A DNA stretch of 60,202 nt, taken from positions 1 to 60,202 of the forward strand of contig MGWR01000029.1 of NCBI GenBank assembly GCA_001801085.1, written 5' to 3'. A model generated the notes under the pieces. That model was not told the origin of the DNA. It searched no databases and was given only the letters and a program-made list of their open reading frames with translations. Positions 17,683 to 25,525 of the stretch are shown in pieces. This DNA is from Gallionellales bacterium GWA2_60_142 (GTDB lineage: Bacteria > Pseudomonadota > Gammaproteobacteria > Burkholderiales > Gallionellaceae). Every line of letters starts with the position of its first letter. Positions within the stretch are counted from its first letter, which is position 1. The position numbers and the translations under genes are program-made.

Positions 17683-18188
17683 ATTCGTTCTCCTTCGAGG
17701 ATGGTTTTCCATGCTTCCAGCTTTTGTTCAAAGCGCAGCGAGGCGTTCGCCGGGCTGGTCGACGGCAGGCGCTGCAGCCGCAAAGGCAGGTGACCGAGTT
17801 GCGGCAGCACATGTTTGCGGAAGCTCTGCTCGGCCATGGCCCCGTTGAAGTACACCCGCTCGATATGCGGATGTTTCCTGAAGAACGCCGCGAAGTCGTT
17901 GGGATGGATGGAGTCCTGATTGATGTCCGAGTCCAGACTGCCGGGGCGCGTGCAGGAGGCAAGCACATCCCACAGCGCGATGCCTGCCGCTCTCAGCTTC
18001 AGCGCACGCTGCTCGTAGGGCAGGGCGGGAATAGCTCCGGTCAGGTTGCCCATGATGGGCCAGAACGCGTTGCGCGGATGGGCGTAATACTGGTTCGCGC
18101 GCAGCGATTCCCGGCCCGGCATGCTGCCGAGGATCAGGATGCGCGCGCCGGCATCGGCGATGGGCGGGAAACTCTGGACTCGCGACAT
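17679..18188 (-). CDS. DNA-deoxyinosine (hypoxanthine) glycosylase, uracil-glycosylase superfamily
   Basis: 169 residues. [11 protein letters not shown] is the catalytic-side motif of the hypoxanthine-DNA glycosylase branch of the uracil-DNA glycosylase fold, followed by [14 protein letters not shown] and the late motif LPSTSPAN. Such enzymes excise deaminated adenine from DNA. It is the first gene of the overlapping minus-strand trio with the macrodomain and ceramidase-like genes. Confidence 0.87.
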   Translation of the reverse strand: MSRVQSFPPIADAGARILILGSMPGRESLRANQYYAHPRNAFWPIMGNLTGAIPALPYEQRALKLRAAGIALWDVLASCTRPGSLDSDINQDSIHPNDFAAFFRKHPHIERVYFNGAMAEQSFRKHVLPQLGHLPLRLQRLPSTSPANASLRFEQKLEAWKTILEGERI

Positions 18189-18221
18189 GGTGGTTCGGGA
18201 TAAGGAGCGCTTCGTATGCCG

Positions 18222-18248
18222 GAACTATAGCGCAGCCTGTTATAGTTC
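18222..18248. promoter_or_regulatory. Inverted repeat in divergent promoter region
   Basis: GAACTATA (18222-18229) and TATAGTTC (18241-18248) are perfect inverted 8-base arms 11 bases apart, midway between the divergent glycosylase and CYTH-CHAD genes. Each arm contains TATAGT on its own strand, so it may be a pair of overlapping divergent -10 elements or an operator. No good -35 is seen on either strand. Confidence 0.4.
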
Positions 18249-18276
18249 GCGCTCCCGACCTTCGTTCGAGACAGAC

Positions 18277-19782
18277 ATGGCCGTCGAAACCGAACTCAAA
18301 CTGCGCATCTCGCCCGAGCATCTTGCCCGGTTGAAGCGCCATGCGCTGCTGAAGGAATATCAGGTCGCGCGCCCGCTTACGCGCCGGCTCTACAACGTTT
18401 ATTACGACACGCCCAAGCTCGACCTGCATCGGGCGATGATGGCGCTGCGGCTGCGCCGTGTCGGTGGCAAGTGGCTACAGACGCTGAAGGGCGGCGGCGA
18501 CGTCAGGGCCGGATTGCACAGCCGCAACGAGTGGGAAATACCCGTCGGCGGCGAGGCGCTGGAGTTCCCGCCGTCGCCGGAGTGGGACGAGCATCTGCCG
18601 CGGCCGCTGCGCAAGAAGCTGCGGCCGGTGTTTGTCACCGATTTCACCCGCACCACCAGGCTGCTGGACTGGCACGGCAGCCGCATCGAGGTCTGTCTCG
18701 ACCACGGCGAGATACGCACCGAACAGCACAGCCTGCCGATCTGCGAACTGGAACTGGAACTGAAGTCGGGCGAGCCGGGCAAGCTGTTCGAACTGGCGCT
18801 GGCGATCCTCGACGTCGTGCCCTGCGAGCTGGAGGTGGTCAACAAGGCGGAGTACGGCTTCCGGCTGCTGGCGGGACAGGCCGAGCGCCCGGTCAAGGGC
18901 GCGCTGCCCGACATCGCAGCGGCGGCTACGCTGCCGGAGATGTTGCAGGCGCTGATCTGGTCCTGCCTGCTGCACCTGCAGGCCAATCTGCGCGGGGCGA
19001 CGGCCAGCGACGACGCCGAATACCTGCACCAGATGCGCATCGCGCTACGCCGCCTGCGCGTGGTGCTGCGCATGGCCGCACGCTACCGCGCCGACGAACA
19101 GCTGGCCGCGCTGGGCGAAGAGATCGCGGCACTGGGTGTGGCGCTGGGCTGCATCCGCGACTGGGACGTGTTCATCGCCGGCGTGCTGGAGCCGATGCGC
19201 GAGCGCATGCCCGGCCATCCCGGCCTGCAGGCCCTGCTGGCCGCCAGCGAACACAGGCGGAGCATGTGCCATCTGGAATTGCACGGCGAGGAAGAGGCGC
19301 GCGACCTGCAGCGCCTGATACTGCGATTCGCATTGTGGATGAACGGGCCGTACTGGTCGCGGCCGGACGGCGATGCGCCGCGCGATTTCGCCGCGCGCCT
19401 CTTGCGCAAGCTGTCGCGCCGGTTCGCCGCGGCGGCGCAACAGATCGATCCGCCGGAAGCCGGGCGGCTGCATGCTTTGCGCATCTGCGCGAAAAAACTG
19501 CGCTACGGCTCTGAATTCTTCGCGCCGCTGTACGGCAGGCGCAGCGCCGACGATTATCTGGCCTCGCTGGGCCGGGTGCAGGACGTGCTCGGCCTGATTA
19601 ACGACGTCGCGGTGGCGCACCGGCTGCTGGACGGGCTCGCCGCCGGGCCGGAACTGGTGGCGCATCAGGAGGCCGTCGCGCTGGCCAAGGGCTGGATCGC
19701 GCACGGCCTGTCGCGCCAGACCGGTATCTTGCACAAGGCGCTGCGACGCTTCGAAGAACAGCCGGCGTTCTGGAAGGGCTGA
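18277..19782 (+). CDS. CYTH and CHAD domain protein (inorganic triphosphatase-like)
   Basis: 501 residues. The CYTH domain occupies about residues 1-200 with the ExExK motif (ETELKLRI, residues 4-11) and many acidic and basic residues that line the triphosphate tunnel. The CHAD domain fills about 215-500 with the conserved helices YLHQMRIALRRLRV and LHALRICAKKLRYG. CYTH enzymes such as YgiF hydrolyse tripolyphosphate; CHAD binds polyphosphate. The start is the ATG just before the EXEXK motif, as in the family; a longer frame from 18121 lies over the opposite-strand glycosylase. The product fits polyphosphate metabolism. Confidence 0.9.
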   Translation: MAVETELKLRISPEHLARLKRHALLKEYQVARPLTRRLYNVYYDTPKLDLHRAMMALRLRRVGGKWLQTLKGGGDVRAGLHSRNEWEIPVGGEALEFPPSPEWDEHLPRPLRKKLRPVFVTDFTRTTRLLDWHGSRIEVCLDHGEIRTEQHSLPICELELELKSGEPGKLFELALAILDVVPCELEVVNKAEYGFRLLAGQAERPVKGALPDIAAAATLPEMLQALIWSCLLHLQANLRGATASDDAEYLHQMRIALRRLRVVLRMAARYRADEQLAALGEEIAALGVALGCIRDWDVFIAGVLEPMRERMPGHPGLQALLAASEHRRSMCHLELHGEEEARDLQRLILRFALWMNGPYWSRPDGDAPRDFAARLLRKLSRRFAAAAQQIDPPEAGRLHALRICAKKLRYGSEFFAPLYGRRSADDYLASLGRVQDVLGLINDVAVAHRLLDGLAAGPELVAHQEAVALAKGWIAHGLSRQTGILHKALRRFEEQPAFWKG

Positions 19783-19786
19783 CCGG

Positions 19787-20863
19787 CTAGCCCTTGGTGC
19801 GCACCAGGAACACCGTCACTTCCTCGCGGTCGTGGTAGAGCTGCTTGGCCTGCATGCGGTAGTTGATGCCTTCCTCGTCCAGCTGCGCGCGGATGCCGTT
19901 CAGCGCGCCGTCCACGGCGGCGAGGCGCTGCTTCATCGGCAGCTTGAGGTTGAAGATCGCGTGTCTGGCATAGCCGGCGACGAACCAGTTGCCGATCAGC
20001 GCACCGACCTTGGCGGGCTTCTCCACCATGTCGCACACCAGCCAGTCCACCGCCTTGCGAGGCGCGTACTTGAAACCGTCCACGCGCAGGTGCTCGACCA
20101 GCGGGTGCTTGGCCAGCACGCCCTTCATCGGGCCGTTGTCCACCGCGGTGACGCGGATGCCGCGCTTGACCAGTTGCCAAGTCCAGCCGCCGGGAGCTGC
20201 GCCCAGATCGACGGCGGTCATGCCTTGCCGCATCAAGCGCGTCTGCTCGCTCTTGTCCATGAAGACCTCGATGGCCTCGGCCAGCTTCAGCGTCGAGCGA
20301 CTGGGTGCTTCCGCCGGCATGCTTTGCCTCGGGATGCCCATGTGCCATGGCGCGCTGTTGTAGGGTTCGCTGCTGCCGATCAGCGCGGTGGATTTATCGG
20401 GGAAGAACACATGCAGGCGCGGCAGTTTGCGGTCTACCTCCTGTCCTTCGGCTGGCAGTTTGCCCTGCGCGCGCAGCGGCGCTTCCAGCAGAGGCTGGAA
20501 GCGGCGGGTGAAAGAGGACAGCGTCTTGCCGTCGTTGGTGTCCGGCGTTTCCAGCCACAGTATGCCGAAGGTGTCGGGCAGCGCCTCGATGGCTTCGACC
20601 AGCGGCGTCAGGCGATCGCGTTCCGACAGTTCTTCGATGATGTACTGCAGCCGGATCAGCTGGCGCGCGAACACCAGTTCGCGGAAGGAAAGCTTTTGTT
20701 CGTTCAGCACGAGCACGACATAGCCGCTGTCCGCGACGATGGGAGGCTGTTCGGCGATCACCGGCTTTTGCAGCCGCGCCTGGCGCAGCGCTTCCTGCGC
20801 GCAGTCCTGTTCGAAGCCGGGGCGGCAGTACAGCAGCCAGTGGGTGGTGTCGGGTTTGTGCAT
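19787..20863 (-). CDS. rlmM: 23S rRNA 2'-O-ribose C2498 methyltransferase RlmM
   Basis: 358 residues, close to E. coli RlmM (366). The N-terminus resembles the THUMP-like part (WLLYCRPGFEQDCAQEA), the C-terminal half is a Rossmann methyltransferase with AVDLGAAPGGWTWQL as the SAM motif and the substrate-side segments VDWLVCDMVEKP and LKLPMKQR. Start is at MHKPDTTHW, where homology begins; the upstream extension to 21082 runs into the next gene. Convergent with the CYTH-CHAD gene, 4 bases apart. Confidence 0.93.
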   Translation of the reverse strand: MHKPDTTHWLLYCRPGFEQDCAQEALRQARLQKPVIAEQPPIVADSGYVVLVLNEQKLSFRELVFARQLIRLQYIIEELSERDRLTPLVEAIEALPDTFGILWLETPDTNDGKTLSSFTRRFQPLLEAPLRAQGKLPAEGQEVDRKLPRLHVFFPDKSTALIGSSEPYNSAPWHMGIPRQSMPAEAPSRSTLKLAEAIEVFMDKSEQTRLMRQGMTAVDLGAAPGGWTWQLVKRGIRVTAVDNGPMKGVLAKHPLVEHLRVDGFKYAPRKAVDWLVCDMVEKPAKVGALIGNWFVAGYARHAIFNLKLPMKQRLAAVDGALNGIRAQLDEEGINYRMQAKQLYHDREEVTVFLVRTKG

Positions 20864-20880
20864 ATGGGCCTCTGTGTAAA

Positions 20881-21492
20881 TTAAGCGTCCGAGCGCAGGC
20901 GCGGAAGATGGATATGCCAGCGGATCGCGGCCAGGCGGACCGCCACCGTGCTGACCATCGCGAACAGGATGGCCAGGCTGTGGGGTAGCCCCGAGCGGTC
21001 GAGCGCGATCAGCAGCAGCGCGCCGGCGAACGAGGCGGTGGCGTAGAGGTCGGTGCGGAAGATCAGCGGGACTTCGTTGCACAGGATGTCGCGGATTACG
21101 CCGCCGAATACGCCGGAGATCACGCCCATCAGCGCGGCGATCAGCCAGGGGACATCGAGCTGCATCGCGACGCTGGTGCCGATCACGGTGAACAGCGCCA
21201 GACCGATCGCATCGGGAACGAGGAAGAAATTCTTCGGCAGGCGCAGGCGACGGCCCAGAAAGAAAGTGAGCGTGCCAGCGACCATGCCGACCACTACGTA
21301 GACCGGATCGTGTATCCAGTACACCGGCAGGCGTCCCAGCAACAGGTCGCGCACCGTGCCGCCGCCGATACCGGAAATCACCGCGATCACGACCACGCCG
21401 AACAGGTCGAGCTCACGGCGGCGCGCTTCCAGCGTGGCGGTGATCGCGCAGACGGCAACGGCGCACAGGTCGAGGAGGTAGATCAGGTTCAT
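20881..21492 (-). CDS. TRIC / UPF0126 family membrane protein
   Basis: 203 residues with about seven hydrophobic segments in two homologous halves, marked by SGIGGGTVRDLLLG and SGVFGGVIRDILCNE. This is the YadS/UPF0126 family, related to trimeric intracellular cation channels. Transported ion unknown. Start at ATG 21492 (MNLIYLLDL) gives the family-standard length; the longer frame to 22233 is antisense to the phosphatase gene. It lies 17 bases upstream of rlmM and may be co-transcribed with it. Confidence 0.85.
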   Translation of the reverse strand: MNLIYLLDLCAVAVCAITATLEARRRELDLFGVVVIAVISGIGGGTVRDLLLGRLPVYWIHDPVYVVVGMVAGTLTFFLGRRLRLPKNFFLVPDAIGLALFTVIGTSVAMQLDVPWLIAALMGVISGVFGGVIRDILCNEVPLIFRTDLYATASFAGALLLIALDRSGLPHSLAILFAMVSTVAVRLAAIRWHIHLPRLRSDA

Positions 21493-21519
21493 GGTGCGGG
21501 CAAGGAGGCAGAGGCGCGC

Positions 21520-21525
21520 ATTATA
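21520..21525 (-). promoter_or_regulatory. Possible -10 box for the TRIC-rlmM transcript
   Basis: TATAAT on the minus strand, 27 bases upstream of the TRIC start. No matching -35 hexamer is visible 16-18 bases upstream, so the evidence is the -10 match and its position between divergent genes only. Confidence 0.35.
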
Positions 21526-21618
21526 CGAGCCGGGGCGTTTCCACGCGTGCGCTATTCGGCATTCGGTCAGGGGCGGGCGGCGTGGTAATATCCGCGCCTC
21601 TTTTTTTGGCGGTTTCTC

Positions 21619-22275
21619 ATGAGCAAGCGTTATGACCTGATAGTGTTCGACTGGGACGGCACGGTGATGGATTCGACGGCGGTGATCGCCGGTTCGATTC
21701 AGGCTGCATGCCGCGACCTCGGACTGAACGTGCCCAGCGACAAGGCCGCGCGCCATGTGATTGGGCTGGGGCTGGCGCAGGCCTTGCAGCATGCGGTGCC
21801 GGATGCGCCGGAAGCGATGTATGAGCCGCTGGCCGAGCGCTACCGCCACCACTTCCTGGCGCAGGACCAGACCATCCCGCTGTTCGAAGGCGCACGCGAG
21901 ACCATCGCCGAGCTGCATGCCGACGGCTACTGGCTGGGCGTCGCCACCGGCAAGAGCCGCGCGGGACTGGAACGCGTGCTGGATGCGAGCGGATTGAGGT
22001 CGTATTTCCACGCGACGCGCACCGCCGACCAGACCTTCTCCAAGCCGCATCCGGCGATGCTGGTGGAGCTGATGGACGAACTGGGGGTCTCGCCCGAACG
22101 CACTCTGATGATAGGCGACACCACGCACGACGTGCAGTTGGCGCAGAACGCCGGCGTAGACGTGGTTGCGGTGTCTTACGGCGCGCATCCGCCGGAGCAG
22201 TTGCTCGAACTGCAACCGCTCACGCTGGTGCATGATTTTGTGGAATTGCGCGACTGGTTGCGCGTCTACGCTTAA
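21619..22275 (+). CDS. HAD-family phosphatase (phosphoglycolate phosphatase-like)
   Basis: 218 residues, HAD superfamily with nucleophile motif FDWDGTVMDS (Asp at about residues 10 and 12), a helical cap (about 20-90), GVATGKSRAGLERVL and the metal motif MIGDTTHDV. Resembles Gph-like enzymes that act on phosphoglycolate or other small phosphates. The context just upstream of sppA is typical in betaproteobacteria. Its stop codon lies in a perfect 16-base tandem duplication. Confidence 0.85.
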   Translation: MSKRYDLIVFDWDGTVMDSTAVIAGSIQAACRDLGLNVPSDKAARHVIGLGLAQALQHAVPDAPEAMYEPLAERYRHHFLAQDQTIPLFEGARETIAELHADGYWLGVATGKSRAGLERVLDASGLRSYFHATRTADQTFSKPHPAMLVELMDELGVSPERTLMIGDTTHDVQLAQNAGVDVVAVSYGAHPPEQLLELQPLTLVHDFVELRDWLRVYA

Positions 22276-22301
22276 CGATTTCTGGGCTTAACGATTTCTG
22301 G
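22270..22301 (+). repeat. Perfect 16-base tandem duplication over the phosphatase stop
   Basis: GCTTAACGATTTCTGG occurs twice back to back (22270-22285, 22286-22301). The first copy carries the TAA stop of the phosphatase gene. The second fills the gap before the sppA ribosome binding site (GGAAGGA). It looks like a recent slippage duplication. Confidence 0.85.
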
Positions 22302-22312
22302 AAGGAATATAA

Positions 22313-23254
22313 ATGTCTGAAAACAACGATTGGGAACGCGGCGTACTCGAAAAGCTGGCGATGTCTGCGATACAGGAGCAGCGCCGCGCGCGGCACTGGG
22401 GCATCTTCTTCAAGGTGCTGACCTTCGGCTACCTGTTCCTCGTGCTGTTCCTCGTCATGGGCTGGTTCAACAGCAAGGACACGGTGCTCAGCGACAAGCA
22501 CACCGCGCTGATCGACATGCAGGGTGTGATCGCGCCGGACACTGCGGCGAGCGCCGATTTCATCATCCCCGCGCTGCAGGACGCGTTCGAGGACAAGGGT
22601 ACGCAGGGCGTGATCCTGCGCATCAACAGTCCCGGCGGCAGCCCGGTGCAGTCGGGGCAGATCAACGACGAGATTCGTCGCCTGCGCGCCAAGCATCCGC
22701 AGATTCCGTTTCATGTGGTGGTCGAAGATATCTGTGCCTCGGGCGGCTATTACGTTGCGGTCGCTGGCGACAAGATTTTCGTCGACAAGGCCAGCCTGAT
22801 CGGCTCGGTCGGCGTGCTGATGGACGGCTTCGGCTTCACTGGCGCGATGGAAAAACTGGGCGTCGAGCGTCGCCTGCTGACCGCAGGAACCAATAAAGGC
22901 TTCCTCGACCCGTTCTCTCCGGCGAACCCGGAGCAGCAGGTCTACGCACAGCAGATGCTGGCCGAGATACACCAGCAGTTCATCGACGTGGTGCGCCAGG
23001 GACGCGGCAAGCGCCTGAAGGAAACCCCGGATACGTTCAGCGGCCTGGTGTGGAACGGCCAGCGCGGCATCGAGATGGGGCTGGCGGACGGCTACGGCAG
23101 CGTCGAGTCGGTGGCGCGCGACGTGATCAAGGCCGAGAAAATTGTCGACTTCACGATGAAGGAAGACTTCGCCGAGCGGCTGGCGAAGCGCTTCGGCGCG
23201 GGCGTGGCGAGCGCACTGGGCTACTCGGCGCAGGGCGGCGTTTCGTTGCGCTAG
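22313..23254 (+). CDS. sppA: Signal peptide peptidase SppA (S49 family)
   Basis: 313 residues, short single-domain form. One N-terminal transmembrane helix (about residues 31-52) anchors it with the catalytic domain outside. S143 (CASGGYYVA) is the nucleophile and K195 (GTNKGFLDP) the general base, 52 residues apart as in the short Bacillus SppA. Degrades signal peptides after cleavage. GGAAGGA precedes the ATG. Confidence 0.9.
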   Translation: MSENNDWERGVLEKLAMSAIQEQRRARHWGIFFKVLTFGYLFLVLFLVMGWFNSKDTVLSDKHTALIDMQGVIAPDTAASADFIIPALQDAFEDKGTQGVILRINSPGGSPVQSGQINDEIRRLRAKHPQIPFHVVVEDICASGGYYVAVAGDKIFVDKASLIGSVGVLMDGFGFTGAMEKLGVERRLLTAGTNKGFLDPFSPANPEQQVYAQQMLAEIHQQFIDVVRQGRGKRLKETPDTFSGLVWNGQRGIEMGLADGYGSVESVARDVIKAEKIVDFTMKEDFAERLAKRFGAGVASALGYSAQGGVSLR

Positions 23255-23281
23255 TTAATTATCGATACAGTTGGTTTTAAA

Positions 23282-23407
23282 CCTCCGGCTTTAGCCGGTG
23301 ACTTTGACCGTCCGGTGTTGACTCATGCGCGTTTAGTCGGAGCGATTGACTACTTTAGTCGTCGCGACGGCTGCGCTAATCCACCTGCTTTAGCAGATGG
23401 TAGTCAA
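23282..23407. mobile_element. IS200/IS605-like double-hairpin remnant
   Basis: A left hairpin CCGGCTTTAGCCGG (23285-23298) is followed by ACTTTGAC, and a right hairpin CCACCTGCT/AGCAGATGG (23381-23400, one mismatch) by TAGTCAAG. A third small stem GACTA/TAGTC is at 23348-23360. These end hairpins look like those of IS200/IS605 elements, but the 126 bases hold no transposase, so this would be a non-autonomous or decayed copy. Position: between sppA and the phosphatase gene. Recognition is from memory of element ends. Confidence 0.5.
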
Positions 23408-23471
23408 GTATTAGCACTGCCAAGTGCGATGAACTTGTGCAAGATAACTCTGTTTGTCACATCCTATTGCA

Positions 23472-23963
23472 ATGAATAATAGAGAAAAAGTAAGCATTCT
23501 GTTCGTCTGCATGGGGAACATCTGCCGCTCGCCCACCGCCGAGGCGGTGTTCCGTCACTATGTCGAGAATGCCGGATTGTCCGAACAGATTCGCATTGAT
23601 TCCGCGGGCACGCACGATTACCACATCGGCGAGCCGCCCGATGCGCGCACGCAGCGGGCGGCGCAGCAGCGCGGCTACGACATGAGCGGGTTGCGCGGGC
23701 GACAGGTGGAGGCGGCGGACTTCGAACGCTTCGACTATGTGCTGGCGATGGATCAAGCCAACCTGGCCATTCTGCAACGCCTCGCGCAGCAGGGTGGCGG
23801 CAATCCTCACCTGTTCCTCTCATACGCCAAACATCACAAGGAACGCGAAGTGCCCGATCCCTACTTTGGTGGCGCGGACGGCTTCGAACGCGTGCTGGAC
23901 ATGGTGGAGGATGCGGCGGAAGGGTTGTTGCAGCATATCCGCGAGAAACATCTCGCGCGTTAG
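23472..23963 (+). CDS. Low-molecular-weight protein tyrosine phosphatase
   Basis: 163 residues. The P-loop is VCMGNICRSPT with nucleophile C13 and R19 (CX5R), and the general-acid Asp is in VPDPYFGG. Family length about 155. Removes phosphate from tyrosine in proteins; some relatives control exopolysaccharide export, but no capsule genes are nearby. No strong ribosome binding site precedes the ATG; the upstream frame from 23454 would add non-conserved residues. Confidence 0.9.
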   Translation: MNNREKVSILFVCMGNICRSPTAEAVFRHYVENAGLSEQIRIDSAGTHDYHIGEPPDARTQRAAQQRGYDMSGLRGRQVEAADFERFDYVLAMDQANLAILQRLAQQGGGNPHLFLSYAKHHKEREVPDPYFGGADGFERVLDMVEDAAEGLLQHIREKHLAR

Positions 23964-23979
23964 TTACGACTCCGGCAAA

Positions 23980-24180
23980 GGAGCCTCGTAAACCGTAGCG
24001 AGCGGCTTGAGTGCAAGGCGCACGGAACGCAGAAACCGGAATGTACTTAATGTTTGCCGCTACGCGGCAACGGATTTCGACAACGAAGTTGCGGTGAAGG
24101 CTAATGCGCGAAGCGCGTTATGCCGTAGCCAAGACCGCGCAACGCAGCAATCGAGTCGCGCAGTAGGTTTTCGAGGCTCC
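23980..24180. repeat. Palindromic repeat family, copy A
   Basis: Terminal inverted repeats GGAGCCTCGTAAACC (23980-23994) and GGTTTTCGAGGCTCC (24166-24180) match at 14 of 15 positions when inverted. The interior shares long blocks with copy B (57671-57985), among them GTGCGCCTTGCACTCAAGCC, CATTCCGGTTTCTGCG and AACTTCGTTGTCGAAATC (in B orientation). It fills the whole gap between the convergent phosphatase and msrA genes: 16 bases after one stop, 3 after the other. Internal hairpins include TTGCCGC-tac-GCGGCAA. I cannot name the family. Confidence 0.75.
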
Positions 24181-24183
24181 TCG

Positions 24184-24693
24184 TTACTCCCCCAGATTCA
24201 TCCGTCTTATGTAGTGGCAGGTATAGCCCTGAGGATGTTTGACCAGATAGTCCTGGTGATATTCCTCTGCGCGGTAAAACTCCTTGAACGGCACGACCTC
24301 GGTGACGATCTTTGCCTGCCATTCGCCCGATGACTCCACGGTGCGGATGACTTCCTCGGCGGTGCGTTTCTGTTCCTCATTTGTATAGAAGATCGCCGAA
24401 CGGTATTGCGTGCCGATGTCGTTGCCCTGGCTGTTCTTCGTGGTCGGGTTATGCATGCGGAAGAACTCGAACAGCAAGTGACGATAGGTCAGCCGCTTAG
24501 CGTCGAACACGATCTTCAGCGATTCGGCATGCCCGCTGCGCCCGGCCTTCACGATCTCGTAGGTTGCGTTCGGCGTCTCGCCCCCGGTATAGCCGACCTC
24601 GGTCTCCAGCACGCCGGGAATCTGGCGCACCAGCTCCTCCATGCCCCAGAAGCAGCCGCCGGAGAGGTATGCGGTTTGGTTGGGTGTGGGCAT
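24184..24693 (-). CDS. msrA: Peptide methionine-S-sulfoxide reductase MsrA
   Basis: 169 residues. Active-site GGCFWGME with nucleophile C14, then YTGGETPNATYE, GHAESLKI, FFRMHNPTT, and a C-terminal QGYTCHYIRR whose Cys may resolve the disulfide. Reduces methionine-S-sulfoxide. The ATG at 24693 has AAAGGAG 5 bases upstream. An in-frame extension upstream (TTG at 24774) would add a signal-peptide-like stretch (PLFILLSLFANTSHA), so a secreted form is possible; the extension begins within a DNA hairpin. Confidence 0.92.
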   Translation of the reverse strand: MPTPNQTAYLSGGCFWGMEELVRQIPGVLETEVGYTGGETPNATYEIVKAGRSGHAESLKIVFDAKRLTYRHLLFEFFRMHNPTTKNSQGNDIGTQYRSAIFYTNEEQKRTAEEVIRTVESSGEWQAKIVTEVVPFKEFYRAEEYHQDYLVKHPQGYTCHYIRRMNLGE

Positions 24694-24766
24694 GGCATCT
24701 CCTTTCGGTTGGGCGTGGGAGGTGTTCGCGAAGAGCGAGAGCAGGATGAATAGGGGGGCGATAAGA

Positions 24767-24789
24767 GCCTGCAAGCGCAGCTTGCAGGC
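24767..24789. terminator. Perfect 10-base hairpin downstream of the HEPN-like gene
   Basis: GCCTGCAAGC and GCTTGCAGGC flank a 3-base loop. On the minus strand it comes 19 bases after the stop of the low-GC gene. No T-run follows, so it would be an imperfect terminator or a repeat. It also contains the TTG that could start an extended msrA. Confidence 0.45.
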
Positions 24790-24808
24790 GGCTCGGTTGC
24801 CAGAGAGG

Positions 24809-25525
24809 TTAGATGACACCGATCTTGAAGTAGGAAATATCAACTTTCCAGTCACGTAGTGCCTCCACAAAGTGGCGATAAAAAAGATGGTATGTATGAA
24901 TATCCTTATCTGGTACTGCATCCTGCGAGAATAGAATATTGGAGACGCGCCCCTTACCAAAGTGGCATAGGTCGCGAAAGTAATAGGCGAAAAATTCATG
25001 AACCGCACGCATCGCTTTTATTGCGTCGTCCGAGTACCACATCGTCGGATTTTTAGACATATCGAGTAGTGGTGTGCGATCAGATTCGCCAGTATGGCTG
25101 CTGTCCTTATCCGGTGTCCATCGTACTGTTTGAGCCTTAGGATGGACAAAGATGTCACGCAGGCGCTTCAGTTCCTGTAAGGCTTGTACTGGCCTCATTC
25201 CACGATCTAGTTTTCGAGAGCGAAAGCTTGTTCGGAGATAAAAATCAAACTTTCCGATAGCGCTCATTTTGTCTACATCTGAGAAGGTGGACGACTCGAG
25301 ATGGAGAGTCTCGATGAGTATGTTTGCTACCACTTCTGGAAGCATCATGGTGCATGCGAGTGATCCGCGTGCGAAGCTGTTCGAAATGTCATTGTCAGCG
25401 GCGTTTTCACTTGCGACAAGGAGATGCACTCCATCAACAAAAAGAGTCATAAATGCCCGATCGTATGTAACGCTCGGGAAGTAGTCTTCGTCGTTTGGGT
25501 ATTCCATTTCTTCTGGGTTGGACAT
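24809..25525 (-). CDS. Hypothetical protein with HEPN-like RX4H motif, low GC
   Basis: 238 residues, not assigned to a family with certainty. ELKRLRDIFVHPK contains R-x4-H, the active-site pattern of HEPN ribonuclease domains, in a helical context (SFRSRKLDRGMRPVQALQEL before it). The C-terminal part (VHEFFAYYFRDLCHFG) is helical. Base composition is clearly lower in GC (about 40-50% in lines counted) than the neighbours (about 60% or more), which suggests transfer. No ribosome binding site stands out. It sits alone between smpB and msrA; no antitoxin-like partner is seen. Confidence 0.5.
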   Translation of the reverse strand: MSNPEEMEYPNDEDYFPSVTYDRAFMTLFVDGVHLLVASENAADNDISNSFARGSLACTMMLPEVVANILIETLHLESSTFSDVDKMSAIGKFDFYLRTSFRSRKLDRGMRPVQALQELKRLRDIFVHPKAQTVRWTPDKDSSHTGESDRTPLLDMSKNPTMWYSDDAIKAMRAVHEFFAYYFRDLCHFGKGRVSNILFSQDAVPDKDIHTYHLFYRHFVEALRDWKVDISYFKIGVI

